Shown here: positions 42,358 to 51,235 of the stretch, piece after piece | Position numbering within the stretch: the first letter of the stretch is position 1 | How the letters are laid out: every line of letters begins with the position of its first letter | Assembly: GCF_900091505.1 (NCBI RefSeq) | Contig: NZ_LT607409.1 | Location: 5,828,001-5,892,000, forward strand | Direction: 5' to 3' | Origin: Micromonospora chokoriensis | Lineage (GTDB): Bacteria; Actinomycetota; Actinomycetes; Mycobacteriales; Micromonosporaceae | Length of the DNA: 64,000 nucleotides | Notes under the pieces: model-generated | Seen by the model: the letters and a program-made list of their open reading frames with translations, nothing else | Databases searched by the model: none | What the model was told of the DNA's origin: nothing | Program-made: the position numbers and the translations under genes

Positions 42358-42960
42358 TCAGGCGGCCCGCACCAGATCCACGAAGTACGCGTGCACCCGC
42401 AGGTCACCGGTCAACTCCGGGTGGAACGAGGTGGCCAGCAGGTTGCCCTGCCGGACCGCCACGATCCGGTCGGCGGCCGGGCCACCGGTCACCGTGCCGA
42501 TCACCTCGACACCGGCACCGACCCGCTCGACCCAGGGCGCCCGGATGAAGACCGCGTGGAACGGCTCCCCCGGCACCCCGGTGATCTCCACCGGGGCCTC
42601 GAAGGAGTCGACCTGCCGACCGAACGCGTTGCGCCGCACTGTCATGTCGATCCCGGCGAAGCCGCGCTGGTCGGGTCGGCCGTCCAGCACCGTCGTGGCC
42701 AGCATGATCATGCCGGCGCAGGAACCGTAGACCGGCATGCCGTCGGCAATCCGCTTGTCGATCGGCTCGCGCATCTCGAAGATGTCGGTGAGCTTGCTGA
42801 TGGTGGTGGACTCGCCCCCGGGAACCACCAGGCCGTCGACCGCGGCCAGCTCCGTCGGACGGCGCACCGGGCGGGCGTCCGCACCCGCCGCGGCCAGCGC
42901 CGCCACGTGCTCGCGGACGTCCCCCTGAAGAGCGAGAACACCGATCACGGGTACGGCCAT
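42358..42960 (-). CDS. pdxT: Pyridoxal 5'-phosphate synthase glutaminase subunit
   Basis: 200 residues from the ATG at 42960 (MAVPVIGVLALQGDV); longer in-frame extensions overlap pdxS and are spurious. Class I glutaminase features: LVVPGGESTT oxyanion region, nucleophile Cys in YGSCAGMIML, and the catalytic His in TSFHPELTGD. It hydrolyses glutamine and channels ammonia to PdxS in the deoxyxylulose-phosphate-independent PLP pathway. It starts 7 bp after the end of pdxS, clearly in one operon. Confidence 0.96.
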   Translation of the reverse strand: MAVPVIGVLALQGDVREHVAALAAAGADARPVRRPTELAAVDGLVVPGGESTTISKLTDIFEMREPIDKRIADGMPVYGSCAGMIMLATTVLDGRPDQRGFAGIDMTVRRNAFGRQVDSFEAPVEITGVPGEPFHAVFIRAPWVERVGAGVEVIGTVTGGPAADRIVAVRQGNLLATSFHPELTGDLRVHAYFVDLVRAA

Positions 42961-42967
42961 CCGTCGG

Positions 42968-43885
42968 TCACCAGCCCCGCTCGGCCAGGCGGTGCGGCTG
43001 CGGGATCTCGTCGACGTTGATGCCGACCATGGCCTCGCCGAGACCACGGGAGACCTTCGCCAGCACGTCCGGGTCGTCGTGGAAGGTGGTGGCCTTGACG
43101 ATCGCGGCGGCCCGCTGGGCCGGGTTGCCCGCCTTGAAGATGCCCGAGCCGACGAAGACACCCTCGGCGCCGAGCTGCATCATCATCGCGGCGTCGGCCG
43201 GGGTGGCGATCCCACCGGCGGTGAACAGCACCACCGGCAGCTTGCCGCTCTCGGCGACCTCCTTGACCAGCTCGTACGGGGCCTGCAACTCCTTGGCCGC
43301 GACGTACAGCTCGTCGGCCGGCAGCGAGGACAGCCGACGGATCTCCTGGCGGATCTTCCGCATGTGAGTGGTGGCGTTGGAGACGTCGCCGGTGCCCGCC
43401 TCGCCCTTGGAGCGGATCATCGCCGCGCCCTCGGTGATCCGGCGCAGCGCCTCGCCCAGGTTGGTGGCGCCACAGACGAAGGGCACCGTGAAGGCCCACT
43501 TGTCGATGTGGTTGGCGTAGTCGGCAGGGGTGAGCACCTCGGACTCGTCGACGTAGTCGACGCCGAGCGACTGGAGGATCTGCGCCTCGACGAAGTGGCC
43601 GATGCGGGCCTTGGCCATCACCGGGATCGACACGGCGGAGATGATGCCGTCGATCATGTCGGGGTCGCTCATCCGGGACACCCCGCCCTGCGCGCGGATG
43701 TCGGCGGGCACCCGCTCCAGGGCCATCACCGCGACGGCGCCGGCGTCCTCAGCGATCTTGGCCTGCTCGGCGTTGACCACATCCATGATCACGCCGCCCT
43801 TCAACATCTCGGCCATGCCACGCTTCACGCGGGCCGAGCCGACGACGGGGGCGGTACCGGTGTTCGAGGCGGTGTTTTCGGGCAC
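42968..43885 (-). CDS. pdxS: Pyridoxal 5'-phosphate synthase lyase subunit
   Basis: 305 residues. A (beta/alpha)8-barrel with GGVIMDVVNAEQAKIAEDAGA, catalytic lysine in VMAKARIGHF, VDESEVLTPAD, a second functional lysine in MIRSKGEAGTG, and the phosphate loops GGIATPADAA and VFVGSGIF. It makes PLP from ribose 5-phosphate, glyceraldehyde 3-phosphate and ammonia supplied by PdxT. GTG start with AAGGAG 9 nt upstream. The C-terminal tail (QPHRLAERGW) is as expected. Confidence 0.98.
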   Translation of the reverse strand: MPENTASNTGTAPVVGSARVKRGMAEMLKGGVIMDVVNAEQAKIAEDAGAVAVMALERVPADIRAQGGVSRMSDPDMIDGIISAVSIPVMAKARIGHFVEAQILQSLGVDYVDESEVLTPADYANHIDKWAFTVPFVCGATNLGEALRRITEGAAMIRSKGEAGTGDVSNATTHMRKIRQEIRRLSSLPADELYVAAKELQAPYELVKEVAESGKLPVVLFTAGGIATPADAAMMMQLGAEGVFVGSGIFKAGNPAQRAAAIVKATTFHDDPDVLAKVSRGLGEAMVGINVDEIPQPHRLAERGW

Positions 43886-44020
43886 GGGTCATCGCTCCTT
43901 GGACGGACTCCGGGGGTTGGCAGAAAAATGCTACGTGCGGTTCAACGCCGCACCGACAGCCAATCAGACCCCCGGTGGCCTGCCCTGTGGCACTGATCAC
44001 CGGTCGTGCGCGACCCCCGG

Positions 44021-44524
44021 TCAGGTGGCGGGGACGTCCGCGGGCACCGTCAGGGTCGGGTCGTCGATGTCGAAGTAGCGCGGCCACTCCCGGCCCCGCC
44101 CCATCCGCAACAACCGCACCAGCGGCCGGCTGCGCGCCGAGCGGGCGTCCCGGACCAGGTCCGTGTGCACCTGCCGGGACAGCGCCAGGCGGCGACTGGC
44201 GGCGATGACCGCCGCGCAGTCCGGATCGTCCGGGTCCAGCTGGACGGCACGCAACTGCCGGGTCAGGTCGTTCTCCGCCGCCTCACGCTCGTCCGGGCCG
44301 GCGTCCAGGGCGATCCGGGCCGCCGCGTACAACTCGACGCCGAAACGCCGCTCCGCCAGCACCGCCGCCGCGGCCGCCCGGCGCAGCAGGTGGGCGTCGA
44401 GGGCCCGGGCCGCCAGCTCCGCGCGGCCCTGCAACCTGTCGACCCGACCGGCCGTCCAGATGAGGTACGCCGCGACCAGCCCCACGACCACGCTCGCGGC
44501 CACCACCCACCACATGTGCGGCAT
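44021..44524 (-). CDS. Single-TM protein with helical cytoplasmic part, unknown function
   Basis: 167 residues. An N-terminal TM helix (MWWVVAASVVVGLVAAYLIW) is followed by a long Ala/Arg-rich helical region (RVDRLQGRAELAARALDAHLLRRAAAAAVLAERRF) suggestive of a coiled coil, somewhat LemA-like in layout, then LSRQVHTDLVRDARSARSRPLVRLLRMGRGREWPRYFDI. No known domain is assigned. It lies between pimA and pdxS on the same strand. In many actinobacteria this position holds a small conserved gene of the PIM cluster, so a role near the membrane in that context is possible. Start at ATG 44524 (GGAG upstream). Confidence 0.65.
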   Translation of the reverse strand: MPHMWWVVAASVVVGLVAAYLIWTAGRVDRLQGRAELAARALDAHLLRRAAAAAVLAERRFGVELYAAARIALDAGPDEREAAENDLTRQLRAVQLDPDDPDCAAVIAASRRLALSRQVHTDLVRDARSARSRPLVRLLRMGRGREWPRYFDIDDPTLTVPADVPAT

Positions 44525-44604
44525 CGTAGTGCTGCTCCGTTTCAGCTCCGATTGGGTGCGGTCCGGCCGGTTGACCGGTCAGCGCACACCGTGAGTCACA
44601 CCGG

Positions 44605-45765
44605 TCAGCCCAGCCCCACCCATTCCTGGTCGATGACCCGCCCGTCGGTTGCCTCGATCGCCGCTGCGTATACCTCCAGAACACGGCGGGCAACCACCGG
44701 CCAGTCGAAATTCGCCACGACCTGATCGCCGCAGGCGGTCAACGTCGTCCGCGCGGAGGCGTCGTCCAACAGCTCGCTCAGCGCGTCGCGCAGCCCCACC
44801 GGGTCGCCGGTGGGAAAGAGCCGACCGGCGCGCCCACCGTCGAGCACCCGCCGGAACGCGTCCAGGTCGCTGGCGACAACCGTCGTACCCGCGGCCAGGG
44901 CCTCGGTGAGGATCATGCCGAACGACTCGCCACCGGTGTTCGGCGCCACGTAGAGGTGGACGCTCCGCAACATGCGCGCCTTGTCCGGTTCGGTGACCAG
45001 GCCGAGGAACGTGACCCGCTCGTGCAGATCGGCCGGGAACTGGTCGTACAGGTCGTCGGGGTCACCGGGGCCGGCGACGAGCAACCGCAACCCGGGCCGG
45101 GTGGCGGCCAGCGCCACGAACGCGTCACGCAGCACCGGGAAGCCCTTGCGCGCCTCGGTGAACCGGCCCAGGAACCCCAGCGTGCCGCCCGTACCCGGGC
45201 CGCACTCCCCCGGCCAGCCCGGCAACGGCTCGGCGTCGGCGAACTTGGCCACCGCCACCCCGTTGGGGATCTCCACGGCCCCGCCGTCCATGTGCTCCAC
45301 CTGCACCTTGCGGGCCAGCGCGCTGACCGCGATCCGGGCGGTGATCCGTTCCAACACGATCTGGAGGACACCCTGCGCCGCCGCCAACACCCGGGAACGG
45401 GTCATCGCGGTGTGGAACGTGGCCACCACCGGGCCCCGCGCGGAGAGCACGGCCAGCAGCGACAGGCTCAGCGTGAGCGGCTCGTGCACGTGCAACACGT
45501 CGAAGTCGCCGTTGGTGATCCAGCGCCGGACCCGGGCGGTCGAGACCGGGCCGAACGCGATCCGGGCCACCGATCCGTTGTACGGCAGCGGCACGGCACG
45601 GCCGGCGGACACCACGTACGGCGGCAGCGGCGCATCCTCGTCGGCCGGGGCGAGCACGCTGACCTCGTGCCCGAGAGCGATCAACGCCTCGGCGAGGTCC
45701 ATCACGTGGTTCTGCACGCCGCCCGGGACGTCGAAGGAGTACGGGCACACGATGCCGATCCGCAT
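44605..45765 (-). CDS. pimA: Phosphatidyl-myo-inositol mannosyltransferase
   Basis: 386 residues, GT-B fold, family GT4. The N-terminus MRIGIVCPYSFDVPGGVQNHVMDLAEAL is characteristic of PimA. VLHVHEPLTLSLSLLAV, the H of FHTAMTRSR, LGFLGRFTEARKGF and the E-x7-E motif ESFGMILTE complete the donor site. It transfers mannose from GDP-mannose to phosphatidylinositol on the inner membrane face, the first committed step of PIM synthesis. Genomic context (acyltransferase and pgsA immediately upstream) makes the assignment firm. Confidence 0.95.
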   Translation of the reverse strand: MRIGIVCPYSFDVPGGVQNHVMDLAEALIALGHEVSVLAPADEDAPLPPYVVSAGRAVPLPYNGSVARIAFGPVSTARVRRWITNGDFDVLHVHEPLTLSLSLLAVLSARGPVVATFHTAMTRSRVLAAAQGVLQIVLERITARIAVSALARKVQVEHMDGGAVEIPNGVAVAKFADAEPLPGWPGECGPGTGGTLGFLGRFTEARKGFPVLRDAFVALAATRPGLRLLVAGPGDPDDLYDQFPADLHERVTFLGLVTEPDKARMLRSVHLYVAPNTGGESFGMILTEALAAGTTVVASDLDAFRRVLDGGRAGRLFPTGDPVGLRDALSELLDDASARTTLTACGDQVVANFDWPVVARRVLEVYAAAIEATDGRVIDQEWVGLG

Positions 45766-45822
45766 GCGTCAGCGCCCCCTGTCCGTGATCGTGGGACACC
45801 ATCCCACCGTGCCCACCTCCCC

Positions 45823-46755
45823 CTAGGCCGGACCGGAGGCCGACGAGGGCGGCGCCGTGCCGTCCCCCGCCGCCCGCTGGTCCAGCCACATCCGCTGCAA
45901 CATGTGCCAGTCTTCCGGATGCCGGGCGATACCCGCCGACAGACCGTCGGCGATCAGCTGGGTCAGCGACCGGACCCGCTGGTCCAGAGGCCCCACCTCG
46001 GGCCCCGGCACCGGCAGTGGGCCGGCGAGCGACGCGCAGGCCGCGTCGGGTTCGTACCACATCGAGGCCACGTAGAGCGGCGCTCCGGTGTGCAGGGCGA
46101 GCAGCGCGGGCCCGGCGGGCATCCGGGTCTTCCCGCCGAAGAAGTCGACCTCCACACCACGGGCGGAGAGGTCCCGGTCGGCCAGCAGCGGCACCACCGC
46201 ACCGGCGCGTACCCGGTCCAGCAGCACCTCGAATGCCGGACGCGGCCCCCCGTGGGTCGGCAGGATCTCCATCCCCAGGCTCTCCCGGAAGGCGATGAAA
46301 CGCTCGTAGACGCCCTCCGGCTTGAGTCGCTCCATGACCGTGGTGATCGGCCAACCGGTGGCCGCCACCCAGGCCCCCGCGGCGTCCCAGTTGCCGGAGT
46401 GCGGCAACGCCACCACGGCGCCCCGGCCCGCGGCCACGTCGGCGGCGAGCAGCTCGGCGCCGTCGAGCCGGAAGCCGGACAGGATCTGCGTCCGGCTCAA
46501 CGACGGCAGCCGGAACGCCTCCATCCAGTACCGGGCGTACGAGCGCAGCCCTCGCTTGACGAGATCGTTCAGCTCGGCGTCGGGCAGCTCCGGGCCGACC
46601 ACCCGGCGCAGGTTCGCGCGCAGTCGGTCCGTACCCCCGCCGCCGCGTCGGTGGGCGCGGTCCGCGCCCGCCCGAAACGCCGCGGCGACCAGCGGCCGGG
46701 GTAGCGCGCGGACCACCCGCCAGCCGGCGACGTAGCCCAGCTCGGTGAGGTTCAC
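45823..46755 (-). CDS. patA: Phosphatidylinositol mannoside acyltransferase
   Basis: 310 residues from GTG 46755 (VNLTELGYVAGWRVVRALPRP); the longer frame overlaps pgsA and is spurious. LpxL-like acyltransferase: catalytic H-x4-D in ALPHSGNWDAAG, VMERLKPEGVYERF, LADRDLSARGVEVDFFGGKTRMPAGPALLA and HPEDWHMLQRMWLD near the C-terminus. It acylates the 6-position of the first mannose of PIM1/PIM2, using acyl-CoA at the cytoplasmic membrane. It lies between pimA and pgsA with short gaps (57 and 43 bp), in one operon. Confidence 0.93.
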   Translation of the reverse strand: MNLTELGYVAGWRVVRALPRPLVAAAFRAGADRAHRRGGGGTDRLRANLRRVVGPELPDAELNDLVKRGLRSYARYWMEAFRLPSLSRTQILSGFRLDGAELLAADVAAGRGAVVALPHSGNWDAAGAWVAATGWPITTVMERLKPEGVYERFIAFRESLGMEILPTHGGPRPAFEVLLDRVRAGAVVPLLADRDLSARGVEVDFFGGKTRMPAGPALLALHTGAPLYVASMWYEPDAACASLAGPLPVPGPEVGPLDQRVRSLTQLIADGLSAGIARHPEDWHMLQRMWLDQRAAGDGTAPPSSASGPA

Positions 46756-46798
46756 GCGGCCCGGCCGCCGGTCGTCCGGGGCCGACCCACCGCGCCGT

Positions 46799-47428
46799 TC
46801 ACGCCTGGCCGTCCGGCTGGAGCTGCTGGGCCTGGCGGTAGACGTGTGCCATCCGCTGCCCCACCGTGAAGATCGACACGGCGGCCAGCAGCCAGAGCGC
46901 GATCTCCAGCGCCGGATCGACACCGACGCCGGTGAGGATGCCGCCGACGCCGACGATCAGCAGCCGCTCGGTGCGCTCGGCGATGCCCACGTTGCAGGTC
47001 ATGCCGAGCCCCTCGGCGCGGGCCTTGACGTAGGAGACCAGGCTCCCGGCGGCCAGGCAGACCAGCGCGGCGGCCACCCCGGAGTAGTTGTCCTGGGTGG
47101 CCAGCCAGTACGCGACCGCGCCGAAGACGGCGCTGTCGGCTACCCGGTCCATGCTCGAATCGAGGAACGCGCCGAACCTGGTGGAGCCACCGCTCATCCG
47201 GGCCATCGTCCCGTCGAGCAGGTCGGTGAGCGCGAACACGGTGACGATCAACGCGCCCGCGACCAGATGGCCGCGGGCACCGAAGCCGAGCGCGCCGACG
47301 AGCACACCGACGGTGCCCGCGACGGTGACGGCATTGGGGGTGACGCCCGCGCGCAGGAGGGCACGGGCAATCGGCTCGACGACGCGGGTCATCCCCGCGC
47401 GGGCCGACACTTGGAAGATCTTCGCCAT
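46799..47428 (-). CDS. pgsA: Phosphatidylinositol (phosphate) synthase, CDP-alcohol phosphotransferase
   Basis: 209 residues from the ATG at 47428 (GGGGA upstream); a GTG at 47440 is an alternative. The CDP-alcohol phosphotransferase motif is complete: DLLDGTMARMSGGSTRFGAFLDSSMDR (two DxxD groups, DG and AR). About six TM helices. The N-terminus AKIFQVSARAGMTRVVEPIARALLRAGVTPNAVT is typical of actinobacterial PgsA1. It joins CDP-diacylglycerol with inositol (phosphate), giving the lipid used by PimA. Normal order HIT-pgsA is interrupted here by a 4-kb insertion on its upstream side. Confidence 0.95.
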   Translation of the reverse strand: MAKIFQVSARAGMTRVVEPIARALLRAGVTPNAVTVAGTVGVLVGALGFGARGHLVAGALIVTVFALTDLLDGTMARMSGGSTRFGAFLDSSMDRVADSAVFGAVAYWLATQDNYSGVAAALVCLAAGSLVSYVKARAEGLGMTCNVGIAERTERLLIVGVGGILTGVGVDPALEIALWLLAAVSIFTVGQRMAHVYRQAQQLQPDGQA

Positions 47429-47679
47429 GGCGGTCCCCACGATAACGGTCCGCCCAGCTCCGCCGATACGGCCGGTCCCGCCGACGCGCCTGCGAGAGGC
47501 TTGTGCCTACCCGGCAACGGGTGTGAGATCGAGCCGGGAGGTGAGCCAGCTCACCCATCCACCCGTCCCGTTCCCGCTGTGCAGCAGACCACCGGAGGAT
47601 ATCGCCGCGCTCTCGCCCCGGGCCGCTTCCACCTCGCGCGGCGGTCGCCACCCACCACCGGCTGAGGGAGGTGCGCCCG

Positions 47680-49836
47680 ATGGCGCAGAAGAACCAGGAC
47701 AAGGGCTCCACCGGCGGCACGCCGGTCATCACCGAGCCCGAGCGGGTCCGCAACGTGGTGCTCGTCGGGCACTCCGGAGCGGGCAAGACGACACTTGTCG
47801 AGGCCCTGCTCGCGGCGACGGGCACGATCGGCCGGGCCGGCTCCGTGCTCGACGGCACGACGGTGGGCGACCACGACCCCGCGGCCGTGCGCCAACAACG
47901 CTCGGTCAGCCTGTCCTGCGCGCCGCTGCTGCACAACGGCATCAAGGTCAACCTCCTGGACACCCCCGGGTACGCCGACTTCGTCGGCGAGCTGCGGGCC
48001 GGGTTGCGGGCCGCCGACGCCGCGCTCTTCGTCGTCTCGGCGGCGGGCGGCATGGACGCCGCCACCGTCGCGCTGTGGGAGGAGTGCGCCGCCGTCGACA
48101 TGCCCCGCGCGGTCGCAATTTCCCGACTGGACCAGCCCCGCGCCGACGTCGACGAGACCGTCGCGCTCTGCCAGCGCCTCTTCGGCGACAACGTGATGCC
48201 GCTCTACCTGCCGATGCTCGGCGACGACGGCGTGTCCACCGAGGGCCTGCTCGGCCTGATCACCCGCCGGGTCTTCGACTACAGCGCCGGGTTGCCCGCC
48301 GACGTCCGCGCCCCCGACCCGGAGCACCAGCGCGCCATCGACGAGTCCCGCGACGAGCTGATCGAGGGGATCATCGCCGAGAGCGAGGACGAGACCCTGA
48401 TGGACCGCTACCTCGACGGCGAGGACATCAGCGACGAGGTGCTCATCGACGACCTGGAGAAGGCCGTCGCCCGGGGTCACTTCTACCCGGTGGTGCCGGT
48501 CTGCGCCCAGACCGGCGTCGGGCTGGACGTGCTGCTGGAGGTGCTGACCGCCGCGTTCCCGTCGCCGCTGGAGCACGAGCTGCCGGCGGTCACCGGCGTG
48601 GACGGCTCGCCGCGACCGCCGTTGACCTGCGACCCGGCCGGGCCACTCGTCGCCGAGGTCGTCAAGACCACCGTCGACCGCCACGTCGGCCGGGTCTCGC
48701 TGGTCCGGGTCTTCTCCGGCACGCTGCGCCCCGACCAGACGGTGCACGTCTCCGGTCACGGCATGGCCGAACGCGGGCACCCCGACCACGACGCCGACGA
48801 GCGGGTCGGGCACCTCTACACCCCGCTGGGCGCGACGCTGCGCGAGGTGCCGCTCTGCGTGGCCGGCGACCTCTGCGCGATCACCAAGTCGGGCAGCGCG
48901 GAGACCGGCGACACCATCTCGGCCAAGGCCGACCCGCTGTTGATCGCCCCCTGGGAGATGCCGGAACCGCTGCTGCCGGTGGCGATCGTCGCCCACAGCC
49001 GCGCCGACGAGGACGCCCTGGCCCGCAACCTCGCCCGCCTGGTCGCGGGCGACCCCACGCTGCGGTTGGAACGCAACCCGGAGACCCACCAGCTGGTCCT
49101 CTGGTGCATGGGCGAGGCACACGCCGACGTGGTGCTCGACCGGCTCCGCGCCGGAGGCGTCGAGCTGGACACCGAGCCGGTCAAGGTGTCACTGCGCGAG
49201 ACCCTGACGGTGCCCGCGAGGGGGCACGGCCGGCACGTCAAGCAGTCCGGTGGCCACGGCCAGTACGCGGTCTGCGACATCGAGGTCGAGCCGCTGCCCC
49301 GGGGCAGCGGCTTCGAGTTCGTCGACCGGGTCGTCGGCGGCGCGGTGCCGCACAACTACATCCCCTCGGTGGAGAAGGGCGTCCGCGCCCAACTCGAACG
49401 TGGCCTCGTCGCCGGTCACCCGGTGGTGGACCTGCGGGTGACCCTGGTCGACGGCAAGGCGCACAGCGTCGACTCCTCCGACGCGGCCTTCCAGACCGCC
49501 GGCGCGCTGGCCCTGCGCGACGCCGCCGACCGTGGCCGGCCCGCCCTGCTGGAGCCGATCGACGAGGTCACCGTCCGGGTGCCCGACGGTTCGGTGGGCA
49601 CGGTGATGAGCGACCTGTCCGGCCGACGGGGCCGGGTGCTCGGCACCGAGCCCGACCCGGACGCCGACGGCCGTACCCTCGTGCGCGCCGAGGTGCCGGC
49701 CACCGAACTGCTGCGGTACGCCGTCGAGCTGCGCTCGATGACGGCCGGCACCGGCACCTTCCGCCGTCACTTCGTCCGTCACGACCCGATGCCGGCCCAC
49801 CTGGCCGACCAGATCCGCAAAGAACACACCCCGTAA
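47680..49836 (+). CDS. Elongation factor G-like translational GTPase (EF-G2 type)
   Basis: 718 residues from the ATG at 47680, about 8 nt after GAGGGAGG (an in-frame GTG lies at 47671). EF-G domains in order: G1 GHSGAGKTT, G3 DTPGYADF, and G4 reading ISRLD instead of NKxD. Domain II follows, then III-V with SGGHGQYAVCDIEVEPL, VVGGAVPHNYIPSVEKG, VSLRETLTV and GTGTFRRHFVRHDPMP. The switch I region is shorter than in canonical EF-G and the G2 Thr context is altered (RQQRSVSLSCAPL). This fits the second actinobacterial EF-G-like paralogue of unclear role (translocation accessory, recycling or ribosome protection). It is inserted between pgsA and the HIT gene on the opposite strand. Confidence 0.88.
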   Translation: MAQKNQDKGSTGGTPVITEPERVRNVVLVGHSGAGKTTLVEALLAATGTIGRAGSVLDGTTVGDHDPAAVRQQRSVSLSCAPLLHNGIKVNLLDTPGYADFVGELRAGLRAADAALFVVSAAGGMDAATVALWEECAAVDMPRAVAISRLDQPRADVDETVALCQRLFGDNVMPLYLPMLGDDGVSTEGLLGLITRRVFDYSAGLPADVRAPDPEHQRAIDESRDELIEGIIAESEDETLMDRYLDGEDISDEVLIDDLEKAVARGHFYPVVPVCAQTGVGLDVLLEVLTAAFPSPLEHELPAVTGVDGSPRPPLTCDPAGPLVAEVVKTTVDRHVGRVSLVRVFSGTLRPDQTVHVSGHGMAERGHPDHDADERVGHLYTPLGATLREVPLCVAGDLCAITKSGSAETGDTISAKADPLLIAPWEMPEPLLPVAIVAHSRADEDALARNLARLVAGDPTLRLERNPETHQLVLWCMGEAHADVVLDRLRAGGVELDTEPVKVSLRETLTVPARGHGRHVKQSGGHGQYAVCDIEVEPLPRGSGFEFVDRVVGGAVPHNYIPSVEKGVRAQLERGLVAGHPVVDLRVTLVDGKAHSVDSSDAAFQTAGALALRDAADRGRPALLEPIDEVTVRVPDGSVGTVMSDLSGRRGRVLGTEPDPDADGRTLVRAEVPATELLRYAVELRSMTAGTGTFRRHFVRHDPMPAHLADQIRKEHTP

Positions 49837-49856
49837 CCCACCCCCGCCCCGCCTCT

Positions 49857-49911
49857 GGCCCCGCCCCTCCCCGCCCCGCCCCTCCCCGCCCCGCCCCTCC
49901 CCGCCCTCCCC
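49857..49911. repeat. C-rich tandem repeat (15-bp unit)
   Basis: More than three units of GCCCCGCCCCTCCCC run up to the hairpin at 49914. Confidence 0.75.
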
Positions 49912-49913
49912 TG

Positions 49914-49992
49914 GCGTCGATCATGGAGTTGTGGTGGTTGACATATCCCGCTATGCCCGATCTTTCCGCCACCACAACTCCATGATCGACGC
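49914..49992. repeat. Long GATC-containing hairpin with 24-bp perfect arms
   Basis: Left arm 49914-49937 (starts GCGTCGATCATGGAGTTG) and right arm 49969-49992 are exact complements, separated by 31 nt that contain TTGACA. It lies between the convergent EF-G-like and aldo/keto reductase genes and is flanked by a C-rich repeat on the left and a G-rich one on the right. Confidence 0.85.
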
Positions 49993-50092
49993 GGACAGGG
50001 GGTGGGGCGCGGGGCGGACAGGGGGTGGGTGGGGCGCGGGGCGGACAGGGGTGGGTGGGGCGCGGGGCGGACAGGGCGGGGTGGGGGTGTTG
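49991..50092. repeat. G-rich tandem repeat (about 26-bp unit), quadruplex-prone
   Basis: About four degenerate copies built from GCGGACAGGG, GGTGGG and TGGGGCGCGG, ending next to the stop codon of the aldo/keto reductase gene. Dense G3-G5 runs make G-quadruplex formation plausible. Confidence 0.75.
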
Positions 50093-51151
50093 TTAGGGGT
50101 GCACTGTGGGGTTTGGGGGTGCGGGCCAGTGGGGGCGGTCGGCGTCGCGTAGGGCCGCCGTGCGCAGTGCCGCCAACTGGCGCTCGACCTCGACGAACTG
50201 GTCCGGCGGCAGCGGGCCCCGGTGCAGCGCTGCGGCGTTCTCCTCGACCTGGGCGACCGTACGGCAGCCGGGGATCGGGATGGTGCGGCCGCTGCGGGCC
50301 CAGATCCAGCCCAGCGCGCCCTGGGCGAGGGTGCGCCCGTCGGCGGTGAGCGCCGCGCGGACCGCCCCCACCCGACGGAGCCACTCCGGCGCGGGTCGGC
50401 CACCGCGGAACCACTCCAACCAGCCGGGGGTCAACCCGCGTACGTCGTCGTGGGGCAGGATCGACCCGGCCGAGTACTTGCCGGTGAGCAGCCCCATGCC
50501 CAGTGGGCCCCGGTTGACGCTGGCCAGGTCGTACTTGTCGCAGACGGCGAGCAGCTCGGGGGCGTCGCGCAGAACGGACAGGGTGTGCTGCACGGCGGTG
50601 GCCCCGGTGGCGGAGTGCCCGAACGCGGTGGCCCGGTCGGGACGGTCGGTGCTCCACCCGTACGCGCGGATCAGGCCCTCGGCGACCAGCTCCTCGCAGC
50701 CGCCGACCAGCGCCTGGGCGCGCGGCACCGACAGGTCGGCGAGGTGCAGCTGGTAGAGGTCGATCCGGTCGGTGCCGAGCCGGCGCAGTGAGGCGGTCAC
50801 GGCGGTGCGCAGGTACGCGGGTGACGCGTCCTCACCGGTGGCCTGTCGGCTCGCCTCGTCGAAGGTGTAACCCCACTTGGTGGCGATCACGGCCTCGTCC
50901 CGGCGGCCGGCGAGCGCCCGGCCGAGCACCCGCTCGCTGTGCCCGGCGCCGTACGTGTCGGCGGTGTCGAACAGGGTGACGCCCAGGTCGAGGGCCCGGC
51001 GGACCGTCCGCACCGACTCGTCGTCGTCGACAGCCCCCCAGCCCAGCGGTTGGGTGCCCTCAGCCCACGGGCCGCCGATCGCCCAGCACCCCATGCCGAG
51101 GGCGCTGACCTCGATGCCGCTGCGTCCCAACGTCCGTGTCGTGACTGCCAT
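50093..51151 (-). CDS. Aldo/keto reductase
   Basis: 352 residues from the ATG at 51151; the longer frame upstream overlaps a divergent locus. AKR fold: LGMGCWAIGG, TLFDTADTYGAGHSERVLGRAL (catalytic Asp/Tyr), IATKWG (catalytic Lys), LYQLHLADL (His) and a C-terminal NADPH site (TIPIPGCRTVAQVEENAAAL). It reduces an aldehyde or ketone using NADPH; substrate unknown. It belongs to the group with PLG in the substrate loop (RGPLGMGLLTGKY). The last codons are His/Pro-rich and run into the G-rich repeat. Confidence 0.9.
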   Translation of the reverse strand: MAVTTRTLGRSGIEVSALGMGCWAIGGPWAEGTQPLGWGAVDDDESVRTVRRALDLGVTLFDTADTYGAGHSERVLGRALAGRRDEAVIATKWGYTFDEASRQATGEDASPAYLRTAVTASLRRLGTDRIDLYQLHLADLSVPRAQALVGGCEELVAEGLIRAYGWSTDRPDRATAFGHSATGATAVQHTLSVLRDAPELLAVCDKYDLASVNRGPLGMGLLTGKYSAGSILPHDDVRGLTPGWLEWFRGGRPAPEWLRRVGAVRAALTADGRTLAQGALGWIWARSGRTIPIPGCRTVAQVEENAAALHRGPLPPDQFVEVERQLAALRTAALRDADRPHWPAPPNPTVHP

Positions 51152-51235
51152 CGGCCGATCGTGCCACCTCCACGGGTCGGGGCGTAGCAGATCCCGCGGC
51201 CGGAATCGTGGGTGCGAGCCGACCGACCATTCGGC

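Noticed and set aside
47088..49985. 965-codon frame over pgsA and the EF-G-like gene
   Set aside because: Wrong frame relative to both real genes; low-complexity Arg/Gly/Pro protein.
49857..50092. CRISPR array
   Set aside because: The repeats are low-complexity C- or G-rich tandem units without spacers, and no cas gene is present.
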